64,000 nt of DNA, from NCBI GenBank assembly GCA_947650285.1, contig CANTFL010001018.1, positions 62,001-126,000 of the forward strand, in the 5' to 3' direction. Under the pieces are notes generated by a model, which was given only the letters and a program-made list of their open reading frames with translations, did not search any database and was not told the origin of the DNA. This stretch comes from Hyaloperonospora brassicae (lineage: Eukaryota; Oomycota; Peronosporomycetes; Peronosporales; Peronosporaceae). This document shows, piece after piece, positions 1 through 10,162 of the stretch (the stretch's first letter is position 1; each line of letters opens with the position of its first letter). The translations under genes were made by a program, and so were the position numbers.

Positions 1-2106
1 GCTAAGCCTCCCTTCGTCTCCCGACATAGACGGCGCTGATACTGAGGCCGTGTCATCACAAGTTGCTAGATGTAGCGGACGAGCACCAGTGCTCCGGGTG
101 CTTCGAGCCGGTGATAGAGGAGCAGGCGGGAGGCCGTCCAGCGACATTCGATGCAGAGCTTGCTGATTAACATTGCTACCTCGCTCTTCCTCTGCTCGTT
201 CAGGATCATGAACATCCGTTTCAGTTTCGGGAGTCAATGTCGCTGTAGATGCAGCTCGAGGTGACTCGGCCGCTGTCTGATACGACGTCTCGACGCTCTC
301 TCCCTCAGTCGTCATGGCGCCAACAGATTGACCGATGTCCCCATTGCCCTCAATCATATCCTCAAGTGAAGCGTGGACACGAGGGACAAAGCACTCGCGC
401 GCCGACACGTGGTACCGCTGAATAGCATGAGTTTGCAGACAGTACAGCTGCATGGAGAAGTTCAGCTCACCCAGCATGGAGGACGCAATACTGCCATCGC
501 GAGGCGGTTGGCTCGGAGCAGTGCGGTTCAGCAAACCCATGCTGAGTACAGGATACGCCAACGTAAACTCCGTCACATTGTCAAACTGGCGAGGTGTGTG
601 TGCGTCACAACTGGGAGCGAGGTGGAAGGCGTATATCAACGGCTTCGACCGGTCGGCCACGAACAGGAACTGTGTCGTGGGATCGAAGGTCGTCTCGTGC
701 AGAAGTGACAGACTTTCTCGTGTATTATCACACAGCGTTACCGTCTGGTAACACGCAGGAACGGTGTCCTCCGTCAGCATCGCATTCCATAGCGACAAAC
801 GCGTGTTGGACTCACCACTTATCAGTAGTCCGGGCTGGTTAAGAAAGTTGCCCCCGTAAAAGTGCAGGCTATTCACAGAACCTCCATTGAACGGCTCAAA
901 GCATTGCACGAAGTCGGCAAGCTGTCCAGGAAGTCGGTCATCCACACGATACACTTGCACGACACCATCGCTGCCAGCAGTGATCACACACTTGCCGCTA
1001 CCTGGTGAAAAAGCCATGTCGTTGATCTGGCCAGACGGTTGGTTGCACACGACACTAATGTCGTACAGGTTCCCGGCACCAGTGCCATAAGCGTCAACTG
1101 CCGACAAGTCGGCAACGAATACCACGCTTCCGTTGACAATCGCAATCTTATTCGAGTCAGATGGATGCCACTTGACACGTTGTGCCTGCGTCGGCACTAG
1201 CTTGATCAGCTCGCGACTCACAGGGTCGCTCTGGATGGCCCAAATGGCTACATGGTGGTCTGTTCCTGAACTCAAGAGTAGATCCGATTCGCTGTTGAAA
1301 AACGCCAGCTCTGTCACCGTGTGGTGTTCGTGTTTCCGCAGCAACAACCGATTTGCCGAGCTTTGACTGATCACGCGGATCAGTCCATTCCGAATCGGGT
1401 ACGAAATAAAGTGCTCGCTGACTGAAATGAGGTTCCCCAGCTGCTGCGACGTGCGTTCCGAATTGTACAGCGTGATGGGCATGACTTCCAGTGATCGGCT
1501 CTCATTGCTCGCAGCGTCGCCCCGCAAATGGTATTCCACCGCCTCGCCACAGAGTCTCGTGCCAGGAGGTGTCGTCACCGCGTCCGTCATGCCAAATCCA
1601 GCGGCAGCAGTGCCAGCACGTCGAGGTGAGCCCGTCAACGAGCTCGACGCGGACCCTCCTGCTCCATTGCTACGGCTGCCGTCCATCGAGCCAGTTGCAG
1701 CACTCCGAGGGGCTGCGGAGTACGCCCCTCTGCTACTGCTAGCAGAGAGGCACGGGACCGGCTGAAACGGAGAAGACACTGGCGGCAGTGGCGCCGATCG
1801 GGGCGGCAGGAACGCTCCGTGATGCGGCGACAGCTGCTGGAGCAGCGGGAACAGCGAACTGGGCGCACTCAGTGGGGGCGTGGGCGCCGGCAGTCCGTTT
1901 TGCCGCACGTGGTGGTTCATGAGCGGCATCGCGTTCGACGACGACGACAGAAACTGCTGCAGGAACTGGTTCGAGCTGGACGTCGAGATCGCCGGCGGCG
2001 CTGGCGGACGTGGAAGCTGCTGGTGCGGCGGCGGCGGCTGCTGCAGGAGCTCGTGCAGGGGATTCGTACTTAGTGTGCCTTCCCGAGCAACGTCGTCGAG
2101 CGGCAT
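1..2106 (-). CDS. EDC4: EDC4/Ge-1/Varicose-like mRNA-decapping scaffold, WD40 part (partial)
   Basis: A single minus-strand frame is open from about 2156 to the window edge, so the C-terminal part lies outside. From the ATG at 2106 the protein has a Gln/Pro/Ser-rich leader of roughly 200 residues, with short hydrophobic pieces such as LFPLLQQLSPHH, followed by a WD40-like propeller. Visible propeller pieces are DHHVAIWAI near 1250, LLISGESNTRLSLWNA near 790 and the family-typical MQLYCLQTHAI near 440. In animals and plants EDC4/Varicose holds DCP2 and DCP1 together in P-bodies. The start is uncertain: an upstream open stretch beginning with an ATG at 2329 (MSVCSDSGSRHSHTSS) reads like a real first exon and could be joined by an intron of about 90 bp. 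Family call is firm; the exact N-terminus is not. Confidence 0.75.
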   Translation of the reverse strand, partial: MPLDDVAREGTLSTNPLHELLQQPPPPHQQLPRPPAPPAISTSSSNQFLQQFLSSSSNAMPLMNHHVRQNGLPAPTPPLSAPSSLFPLLQQLSPHHGAFLPPRSAPLPPVSSPFQPVPCLSASSSRGAYSAAPRSAATGSMDGSRSNGAGGSASSSLTGSPRRAGTAAAGFGMTDAVTTPPGTRLCGEAVEYHLRGDAASNESRSLEVMPITLYNSERTSQQLGNLISVSEHFISYPIRNGLIRVISQSSANRLLLRKHEHHTVTELAFFNSESDLLLSSGTDHHVAIWAIQSDPVSRELIKLVPTQAQRVKWHPSDSNKIAIVNGSVVFVADLSAVDAYGTGAGNLYDISVVCNQPSGQINDMAFSPGSGKCVITAGSDGVVQVYRVDDRLPGQLADFVQCFEPFNGGSVNSLHFYGGNFLNQPGLLISGESNTRLSLWNAMLTEDTVPACYQTVTLCDNTRESLSLLHETTFDPTTQFLFVADRSKPLIYAFHLAPSCDAHTPRQFDNVTEFTLAYPVLSMGLLNRTAPSQPPRDGSIASSMLGELNFSMQLYCLQTHAIQRYHVSARECFVPRVHASLEDMIEGNGDIGQSVGAMTTEGESVETSYQTAAESPRAASTATLTPETETDVHDPERAEEERGSNVNQQALHRMSLDGLPPAPLSPARSTRSTGARPLHLATCDDTASVSAPSMSGDEGRLS

Positions 2107-2428
2107 GAAGCGGGTTAGGGAACCGACACCCCAAAACAAACGACAAATGAGGTCTTATGTCAGTACGTTCACCACAAGCCACGGGATCCCCTGGCGCGCG
2201 CTTCAAGTTCGACGCCAACGTACCGGCGCTGGGGAGAGGAGGCGGGACAGGGGCAGTGCCGGGGGGTGGGCCCATGCCGTTGCTGCTCGTGTGGCTGTGG
2301 CGGCTGCCGCTGTCGCTACAGACGCTCATGCGGGAGGGAGGCGGCGTCCGGTCGAGGCGCAGGAGGCGGTTGGGGAGTGCGTGCGAAGGGGGACGACGGC
2401 CGGGGGTGGATTTAGAAACGAGGTTTAA

Positions 2429-2484
2429 TCGAGGCCAGAGCGAGGGGCGTTTCGGTTTAGAAACGCGCTGCGTTCTGGCCTCGA
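2429..2484. repeat. Nested inverted repeat (two-stem hairpin) upstream of EDC4
   Basis: The outer arms are 14 nt (2429-2442 and 2471-2484) and pair at 13 positions plus one possible G-U. Inside them are 4-nt spacers and a perfect 7-bp inner stem, GCGTTTC at 2447-2453 against GAAACGC at 2460-2466, with a 6-nt loop. It lies 100-155 bp upstream of the possible EDC4 start at 2329 and about 320 bp upstream of the ATG at 2106, so it belongs to the promoter or 5' UTR. Function unknown. Confidence 0.7.
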
Positions 2485-2560
2485 CCTCCCCGCTTCGTGC
2501 TGCTAATAAGGCGAACGGCCGATTTTGTTTTTCAGCCCTAAGCAATTCTTCATCAACTTG

Positions 2561-3693
2561 ACCGAAGGTTGAAATCGCTGCGTTGTTGTAGTAAAGTGGC
2601 GTCTAACTGTGGTGCAAGTAACGCGCGAAGCGAATGGATGTCATTTGAAGTATGGAAGTGAGCAGCCACACCCAGTTATCATGAACCGGACACGAAGATT
2701 ATGCTACTGTGTCCTCAATAGCGATACACTTCTTGCTGGCATGACCCGCAAGTCCCTTGTAGAGCAACTGTCCTTCACAACGCAATTGTAAAAGGTACTG
2801 CTCCAGTAAGGTACCGGGCCCGCCAGTGCAAGTAAGAAGACATTTGGGCGGAAAGGCGAAGGTCCATATCGAAGTTTCTACCTTCTGCTGTGCGTGTGTT
2901 ACCCCGAATGCGAGACGTCACACTTCGGCAAGTGAAACATACTGTGCCCCCATCCGAAGGACGACACACTGTAATGTATCTAGCCTAATGGCGATTCCCA
3001 AGCTTGTAAACTTAGTGGGCCATCGAGGAAAGACTGCATGGCGGTGCGTCTACTCGATGACCCACTAAGCAAACAAGCTTTTGTCACAGCGCAGCGACAG
3101 AATCAAACGAGATCCTTTAGCGTACTTTGAATCCAGAATAACAGCAAAAGTGCGTATGGCAGGGAAATGTCGTCCATGACGGCAACGCTTCATTTGGCTG
3201 CCTAGAAGACGGCTTTGCTTGGTGTTAGACAGTCGAAGCCACAACTTTCGTTACCGATAAAAGCGGTTGCTGCAGCACACTTTGAGGAATAGGCCGACAA
3301 CATCAATTATGTTTGCAGCAGCTTGACCAAGAACATGGTCTCGTTCTTGGAGAAGTCGCAACTACTGACCAAGGATCCATCATTCTATCGCAAAGGCAGA
3401 CATCGCTTGACCACGTAGGAAGGTTTGCCATGAGCGCCACATGATCCAGTGCCCATTGCGAGAGAACCAACTCGCCCATCATAAATCTCATGACCAACAA
3501 ACAAGACCACCATTTTACGATGCTTTCTTGTTTGCAATATCATACAGAAACGTCATCCCCATTCCTGTCGCTGGTAGCAGCACTTCAGCACTGTCGCGTC
3601 TGCCTCGCACGACAAAATCACTCGTTTCTACTCAGCATCCATCGAGTGCGTACTTGGCAGCCACAAGCTCAAGCACTGTCCTTCTCCGGCCCG
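2561..3693. other. Intergenic, no gene recognised
   Basis: The stretch lies between the 5' side of EDC4 and the stop of the DUF1279 gene. Frames are short on both strands and show no recognisable protein. The only clear structure is the imperfect inverted repeat at 3000-3080. Confidence 0.6.
3000..3080. repeat. Imperfect inverted repeat, 28-nt arms
   Basis: Arms at 3000-3027 and 3053-3080 match at 24 of 28 positions when one is reverse-complemented; both begin at an AAGCTTGT block and end at a CATCGAG block. The loop is 25 nt. As RNA it would make one long stem with a small 3-nt internal bulge. It could be a small-RNA hairpin, a folded remnant of a mobile element, or chance; no flanking target duplication was seen. 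Confidence 0.65.
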
Positions 3694-4413
3694 CTACGCT
3701 TTGGGTGGCTGCTGCTCCTTCGTCAACGTCGGCTGTTTTTGCATCATCGTCGCCAGTTTTCCCGGTGTCTTCGGCGGTAGCTTCGGTGCCCGGCCAAGAA
3801 AGCGCGCGATCCGCGGCGTTGCAGCGACCGTTAGCGCCAACCGAAGAGGTTCGGTAAACTTTGTCGCGACCCACGCTAGCAGAAACGAGCCCGTCTTGGC
3901 GTTCACGCGCTCTACCTCCAAATACTGCGCAATGCCTACGTCTTCTGCCCATTTGACAAATTTGTTGGTCGTGGACACCAAATCAAAGTCCGACTGCTGC
4001 TCGTGTTCGCGCGAGTTCCTGCCCGTGGCAGTGTGGACCCATCCCTGGTCAATCGCCAGGTAGATCGAGCCCAGTACGGCTCCGTATAGACTAAAGTACG
4101 TCCCCATCGCTACGACCCCATACTTGCGCCACAGGTCTTTCAGCCTCTCAAGGTGCGACGGTTTCGTTTCCGTGGAAGAAGTCGTCACTAACGTGTTCGG
4201 ACGTTTCGACGTCGACGAACTCGCGCGTCGAGTGAACGTGGCGGTTCTCGATCGCGAGGCGATGAAAGCGGTCAGACACGACAGAGAGCCAGTGCGGTGC
4301 ACACGGAATCGCTGGAGAGTGGTACGATTAAAGAGCGCGGACGTCGGTGACGTCGTCAGGTGGCGTCGACTAGTGGCACATCGAGTGGCATGGGCGAAGA
4401 GACGGCTGAGCAT
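3694..4413 (-). CDS. DUF1279 (FAM210-type) mitochondrial membrane protein
   Basis: A single exon of 239 residues. The frame is open further upstream to 4677, but the ATG at 4413 is chosen because it begins an Arg/Ser-rich, acid-poor leader (MLSRLFAHATRCATSRRHL) typical of mitochondrial import signals. The DUF1279 domain covers about residues 80-215: a basic helix (LKDLWRKYG), one membrane span (VAMGTYFSLYGAVLGSIYLA) and an amphipathic region with LLAWVATKFTEPLRLALTVAATP. Members sit in the mitochondrial inner membrane; FAM210A/B are linked to mitochondrial translation and metabolism, but the molecular activity is not settled. The tail is Lys/Pro/Gln-rich. No intron is needed. Confidence 0.8.
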   Translation of the reverse strand: MLSRLFAHATRCATSRRHLTTSPTSALFNRTTLQRFRVHRTGSLSCLTAFIASRSRTATFTRRASSSTSKRPNTLVTTSSTETKPSHLERLKDLWRKYGVVAMGTYFSLYGAVLGSIYLAIDQGWVHTATGRNSREHEQQSDFDLVSTTNKFVKWAEDVGIAQYLEVERVNAKTGSFLLAWVATKFTEPLRLALTVAATPRIARFLGRAPKLPPKTPGKLATMMQKQPTLTKEQQPPKA

Positions 4414-6939
4414 GTGGGTGTTACTTGCTGCGCTATGGCGGGACTTTGTGTGGCTGCTGCCGATCGCGAGAATGAATTTATGGTTACGGTGCTTTATAAA
4501 ATGAGGATAGCGCTTGCAAAGACAGCTGGAGGTGCTACTGCGGTCTGGCGGTGGTTCTAATTTGTAGCAGTCGAGTAGAGACAAAGGTGATCGTTTTTGT
4601 AGTAGAGCAAGTGTCGTGTGTTGTAGCGAGTTTTCCTTCAGCAGCACGATGTTTGTTCCGTATTCGTGTCGTGGCACTTGCCTGTGGAGGCCACGCTATT
4701 GATCAGCTGTCATCTAGTGGCTCGGCGTACTGAGTGTACCGTATCAAAATAGAACGTCCAGGAAGGCATCGATCTGTGTGTCGCTTTTGCCGATTGGGTG
4801 CATTGATTCGGATGTCTTGCGCTTACAGCGCGTTTGGGCTCGAGCTGTGGCTTCCACGATAATCTTCGTGCACGAAAAGATCTAGCAGTTACCGAGATTC
4901 CTAACGGCAGAAGCTATTGAGATGGCAACAAATGATTAGGACATGCGACGGTGTGATGGTCTAATAGAGGAGCAGTCACTCTGTGCGAGGACCAAGCCAC
5001 GCGTACCTCAGATCACCAGCTTTGTGCCGCTTGTACAATGGCACTGTTCGAACTGCTAATAATCTCCGCCCCTCATTTCATCATTAGGCTTGCGGCTAGT
5101 AGGGTCCCAGCTACCCAACTATCGCACGCCTTGCGGAGAAAATATGTAGGACAGCCATTCTTCGGAAGGTTGCTCGTCTACATTATTCGTCGTTTCACTG
5201 AGCCCTGTAATCGAACTTACCCAGTCATCTGTAATCGTACATGGCTGTCTCGCTCGACAGATTGTGGCAAAAGTCTAACTTTGCCACCAGACTGTACTGC
5301 ATGCTGATGACAAGACGCAATGTGTGTTGCTTGGTTATACTTTTACATATCTGCCTTCCGTGGATGTGCTTCATCATTATTGTCGATCGCAGAAATCCAA
5401 CATACTCGAGACACGCACATACGATGTCGTACGTCAGATTTCGTTCCACAGTTACAGCTACAGACACTAAGGCTTTCCGAACTATTATCTGCGTCACTGG
5501 CCGAGTCGAGTTATATCAAACGTCACTCGGGCCAGGTGTCTCACCATAGGCACCTCGTTCGTTACCTCATTAGTACAATGGCCTAAAATGGACCGGCAAG
5601 GTCCGACACAAATTTCAGGTAAATGACACGGACGCCTTAGGGATACGTCATGTACGGGAAGCGCGCACGAAAACACACTGTGTGTTTGATGTAAGGAAAA
5701 AGAGGTTAATAGTTGCTGTGGATTATGTAAAACGAAATCTATACGTCACTGAGATTGTTGCCGGATCAAAAACAGCTGTCCACTTAGTCCACTATTCATT
5801 CGCCCTCATACTTTTGGTGGCGCGAGCGCTTCATGATGTAACAAACATTATTAGATGCGCGTGAAGAGAGATGTCGACGGATTGTCGATAGACCAGAGAT
5901 ATTGTTGCTGAACCATCTCTTTGTGTCCAAGTCATGTGAGAAGAGCCATGGGTGTCGCTTATACACAATTGGACAAGAAATATATACCTAGATTGAGCTT
6001 CTTGGATCTCCTCGAATATTTAAAAGGGTTTAACTACTATAACCTTGCGCAGGATTATATTGATCGATCGTGCACATTCAGAAAACAACGGTATATTACA
6101 TTGCGGGCTGGTGTGCAAACTTATTGTTCTTCCCAACTTCGTGATATATGTGCCAACACACCTTGTCAGTGTACATAGTGGACGCACATGCAACCTGGCC
6201 GGATGCTATGGCGAAATTACGAAGCGTCCTGACCAGCTTTGGCAACTCTGGCGTTCCCCTAGTTGCACAGTACTACAGACGACTATATTATGACGACAAA
6301 TCGAGATTGAGAGGCGCCTCTTTCAGCAGTATCGAGTTTTTCGTATCCTGCAGATCTACTAGCCGCGTTAAGCCACCAAGTGTTTGATAAATGGACGGCC
6401 GCATGGCGACGAGGATATCTACAGGCGAGATATGCGGCCAACTGCATCAGGACCACCGATCATTCGACACAGCAGTGTATAGATTCCTGGACTGCCAAAC
6501 ATACCAAACCAGCCCCGTTGTAATATACCCATTCTATATCGGCATCAGTCAGTAAAATTGTGATCCGCTAGGCGCTACTGCGTAGGTGGGATAAGGGTGC
6601 TTAATTTTGTAACGCGAACAGCGACCTCGTGTATCGGAGTGCAGCCGTTCGATGTAATTGACACCAGATTGAGGTAATTTGGGTATCACCTAAATTGATA
6701 CTATTCACCAATAATTGCCTCACTAAGTAAATATTGACGGAATATTACTTTGGAAGGTAAAATTCGGCAACGCTTCACTAGTTGATTGATATCGATCATT
6801 GCGTCAACCATATTAATCGCCCATGCCGTTAGACGCGTGTAATGGGTGGTGAAAGAGTTGTTCTATTCGAATTTTGTAGTTTTGTCGATATTTAGTAAGA
6901 CCATAGAGATTGTATACGGGCTTTAGGGGTGTCTGGTCT
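4414..6939. other. Gene-free island, left part
   Basis: The sequence is AT-richer than the flanking genes, with only short open frames on either strand and no recognisable domain. It includes the 5' flank of the DUF1279 gene. I see no long terminal repeats, transposase motifs or RNA genes. Decayed mobile elements are likely but cannot be shown without a repeat library. Confidence 0.5.
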
Positions 6940-7144
6940 CCCTTACGAAGTGGCCAAGGGTGGTCCCCTGGTGTAGTGGTTTAGTACGCTAACGATAAAG
7001 ACTCTGACTGCCGGTTCGAGTTCCCCGGGGACCAAAATCGAGTAATTCGGAATCGACGAATAGCCGAATTATCCAACCGAATAACCTCTGGGCGATGATG
7101 TCTAAACAGTATAATGAGACGAATTCACCCTTACGAAGTGGCCA
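6940..7144 (+). mobile_element. tRNA-derived SINE flanked by a 17-bp target-site duplication
   Basis: Identical 17-bp direct repeats (CCCTTACGAAGTGGCCA) lie at 6940-6956 and 7128-7144 and bracket a 171-bp unit. Its 5' part, 6962-7033, resembles a tRNA: a perfect 7-bp acceptor-like pairing (GGTCCCC with GGGGACC), a pol III box A match TGGTGTAGTGG at 6969-6979 and a box B match GGTTCGAGTTC at 7013-7023. The head is most like tRNA-Gln, but the anticodon and T stems no longer pair, so it is not a working tRNA. A tRNA-unrelated tail of about 90 bp follows. tRNA-derived SINEs are known in Phytophthora. The intact duplication suggests a fairly recent insertion. Confidence 0.85.
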
Positions 7145-9120
7145 TCTCGAATACGACATCATCTACATGTATAACCACCAACAGAATATCAATATTGACC
7201 ACACTTTTATAGCCGGTATGACGTAGCAGCACATCCCACTCTTCCTCAGCGCATGAAAAAACCATACACCGTTGCAGATCAGACACGGGTTCGTGTCCAC
7301 TAGCAGGGCTCTAGCTATAAGTATTCCGTCGGCGTCTTGGTTGGTCAAGACGCGTTAGTGCCAACATTCCAAATTTAAATATTCATAAGGTTCGTGCATA
7401 TCTCTGATCACCGTATTCGACTTGTAACGCATAGGTAAGTGACAAGACAGCCTACTTGTGCTAAAAGAAATATCTTTTTTAGTCTACTCACGTCTAAAAA
7501 AACTCTTGTACCCCTACTACACTCATATCTAACTGACTACCACAATGCTTTCTTTTTTTGGCCACCACGCATTGCGCGCGTCTGCCTCTGTTTGGTGATA
7601 TTGCTGGGCGTGATCATCGCCGGTATCAGCTAATGCAAAGCGTGGTGTCAACAGCGAGCTACGATAACCTGTGAAGCGAAGCGCAACTTATTGTTATCCC
7701 ATAAGGAATCATTCACATTGTCATCTTGTCGAATGCGAATGTCATGAAATAGACTCACCCATCGATGTCATCTCTACTTGAACGCCGTATCGCTCAATCA
7801 GTGCCGTAACCTCTGCGCGTGGTTTTACCAAGCTGCAGTCATGAGGAGCTGAGTGCTCGTCATTTGGCCCCGTGCCTTGTCGTTTAGCGCTTTTAGGTCG
7901 AACACTTCTTCTGTCACTCGGCTACTTTATGATCAGAAAGCATGCCTACAAGTACAGCATCTCGATGGATGCATGAAAGGGCCTAGCGGGTCGCGTGTGC
8001 CTAAGCTTGCATCTACGACACTATCTTGAGTGTTTGCATCGCGTGTGACAAAAGACAATACTACAGGCTCTGTTGCTAATGACGCAACGCTTCCTGTGGG
8101 CGATTCGCCGTCCGTTCTTTGTCGTTTCACTCTCGCAGCTCTCCAAATGTAGCCAGACGTCAGTGGCGTACCAGTCTCTCTATACCCTTCGACAACATAT
8201 CTCCCTCTTACTGTCGCGCGGAGTTCCGACAGGCCATCATGCGACTATCATAACGAGTTCACTGGAAAGGAGCTCGTATGTGCTCTATAGCACTTGGCTG
8301 TGCTGCCCAGGGAGCTGTGCTCTATGTCGCACGTACGAATAGCCTTTTCAGGTGCACTCCCTATAGCAGTTGCGCGACGCCCGACAGCAACAAAGCGTGT
8401 GTATGACGTTGCGTTCAGTGCATGGGAACCAGGTTTACCGCCTCGTCAACACAGCTTGCAGGGGTTTCCAAAGCCGTGTATACAGGCTCAAGGCACGGCA
8501 TGCACTGTCGTGATTGTGACTTTAAGTCCCTAAGCTAAATGGCTCGTTGACGCTTTTGCATTCTCGTCAGTTGGCTTTCATCAGCGTTTGTCAAGACATC
8601 ATCACGAGAAAATGCGTACACTTTGAACCACGACCAGGCACGCCACGTCGAGTGGGAAACTGCTCCGGTCGTGCTAGCAAAAGTCTTTGTCAAACAGGCC
8701 GTCAGTCGGGCTTGTAGCACCCGTGAACCGGCGATGTTTGCTGTCACTGTCACTCGCGGCAACACTGTATAGTGAATACACATAGTCGAACCCAAAAGGC
8801 GCTGTAATACAGCGCAGTAACACTGCACTGCCTCTATCCGTCGACGTCAGCTCGAGATTTCCGCTCTCTCTGCTGCTTCAAAACGATCTAAACGATCAGT
8901 ACCAAACGAAAACCGGTTTCCACCCCCCCCTTCTCGCCAGTCGCACCGGTGGAAACTCTCATTCAGAATACCGCGGACATTCCTCGACCAATAAAATCGA
9001 GTCAGCACCCCCACCCCACCACACCACACCACACTTACAAAATAACAAACAAAGCCCCGTAGCCATTTGCACTGCCCGACGTCGTCGCCGCCGCCGCTGT
9101 CGCTTCTCTCTCCTCTGCCC
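7145..9120. other. Gene-free island, right part, and 5' flank of the CCCH-repeat gene
   Basis: No recognisable gene. A 97-codon minus-strand frame at 8535-8828 and an 89-codon plus frame at 8073-8342 show no known motif. Near 9004-9034 there is a C/A-rich run with repeated CCACA just upstream of the next gene. Confidence 0.5.
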
Positions 9121-9759
9121 ATGTCCGCTGCTGCGCCGCCGCCTGCGCTGCGCCACTGCGCCGTCTACGGCTGCAACGCGTTCCCCCAGCGCACGGGACT
9201 CTGTCGGCCTCACGGCGGCAAAGGCGGTCGGCTCTGCCTCGCGGACGGCTGTCACCGTCGCGAACAGGCCCAGGGCCGATGCCGCCTCCACGGCGGCCGC
9301 ACGCCCTGTCGCTCCGACGGCTGCGCCAAGTTCGCGCAGAGCAGAGGCCTCTGCCGCGCGCACGGCGGCCGCGCAGGGGTCAAATCGTGCCAAGTGGACG
9401 GCTGCAGTCGTCGCGAGCAGGTGAACAACCGGTGCCGACTGCACGGCGGCAACGACACGTGTCGCGTCCGGAGCTGCTCGAACGTCGCCCATCGCGCGCG
9501 GCTCTGCTGGGCCCATAGCGGCACGGGGGGACTGCTGTGCGTCGTGGACGGCTGTACGCGGCGGCAACAGGTGCGCCGCCGGTGCCGACTGCATGGCGGC
9601 CAGACGGCGTGCGACGTCGACGGGTGCCACAAGTGTGCGCACAAGGGGGGACTGTGTCGCACCCACGGCAGTGGCTCCATGTGCCGCGTGCCGAGCTGCG
9701 GCAAGTTTGTGCACACGGGCGGCCTGTGCCACGCACACGCCAAGGACAGGCAGAGGTGA
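9121..9759 (+). CDS. Cys/His-rich repeat protein, eight CCCH modules (WRKY19-like finger type)
   Basis: A single exon of 212 residues. The frame opens at 9067, but the ATG at 9121 is preferred because the leader before it is low-complexity and the repeats begin straight after MSAAAPPPALRH. The whole protein is eight modules of pattern C-x4-C-x9-C-x2-H separated by linkers of about 5-9 residues, often starting with GG. Two module types alternate: one ends GLCRxH (modules 1, 3, 7, 8, with a diverged form in 5), the other carries RREQ or RRQQ and ends RCRLH (2, 4, 6). Such arrays are abundant in oomycetes and resemble the small finger annotated in plant WRKY19-type proteins. Zinc binding is expected; the ligand is unknown. 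The coding sequence is markedly GC-rich. Confidence 0.8.
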   Translation: MSAAAPPPALRHCAVYGCNAFPQRTGLCRPHGGKGGRLCLADGCHRREQAQGRCRLHGGRTPCRSDGCAKFAQSRGLCRAHGGRAGVKSCQVDGCSRREQVNNRCRLHGGNDTCRVRSCSNVAHRARLCWAHSGTGGLLCVVDGCTRRQQVRRRCRLHGGQTACDVDGCHKCAHKGGLCRTHGSGSMCRVPSCGKFVHTGGLCHAHAKDRQR

Positions 9760-10162
9760 AGCGTGGACTGGATGGAATTCGCGCTGGCTTCAGTGCTTGC
9801 GCCTACGAGCGGTGCAACGCAGAGCGCTGGAATGCCTGTCGAAGCGACTGCGTTGCTCGTTGCTCGTGTCCACAGCGCCTACAAGAGGTGTTTTCTCGGG
9901 TCGAGCGAACACAAAGAGCGTGGCGATGCGGCGCTGCGTATCGACTGAAGATGCTTTCAGCATTGCGTGCTGCATGCGGCTTGGACTCTGCAGGTTTTCA
10001 GAGGCGATGAAGCAATGATACACTGGAGCAGATGACATCGAGTGGACATGTGAAATGGGAGGCGCTTGGGCTGATGCTGATGTCACGGCCTGCCGAGTGT
10101 AGTCCCAACGCCAGTCGCACTTGCTCGACTGCTTTGTCGAGGATGGCAGAGTGGATGACGGA
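9760..10162. other. Intergenic between convergent genes
   Basis: This 403-bp stretch lies between the stop of the CCCH-repeat gene and the stop of ALKBH8. Overlapping frames of 61 to 157 codons are open here on both strands, but they continue antisense or frame-shifted from the GC-rich repeat gene and show no domain. It is probably the two 3' UTRs. Confidence 0.5.

Noticed and set aside
6962..7033. A functional tRNA gene
   Set aside because: Acceptor stem and boxes A/B look good, but the anticodon and T stems do not pair, and the unit is part of a longer insert with target-site duplication, so it is the head of a SINE.
8945..8965. Oomycete initiator element (TCATTC core) upstream of the CCCH-repeat gene
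   Set aside because: Only the short TCATTC core matches the published Phytophthora initiator consensus; the flanks do not, and such a core is common by chance.
9252..9743. Antisense open frames of 118-163 codons over the CCCH-repeat gene
   Set aside because: They mirror the GC-rich Cys/His repeats on the other strand and carry no independent start context or domain.
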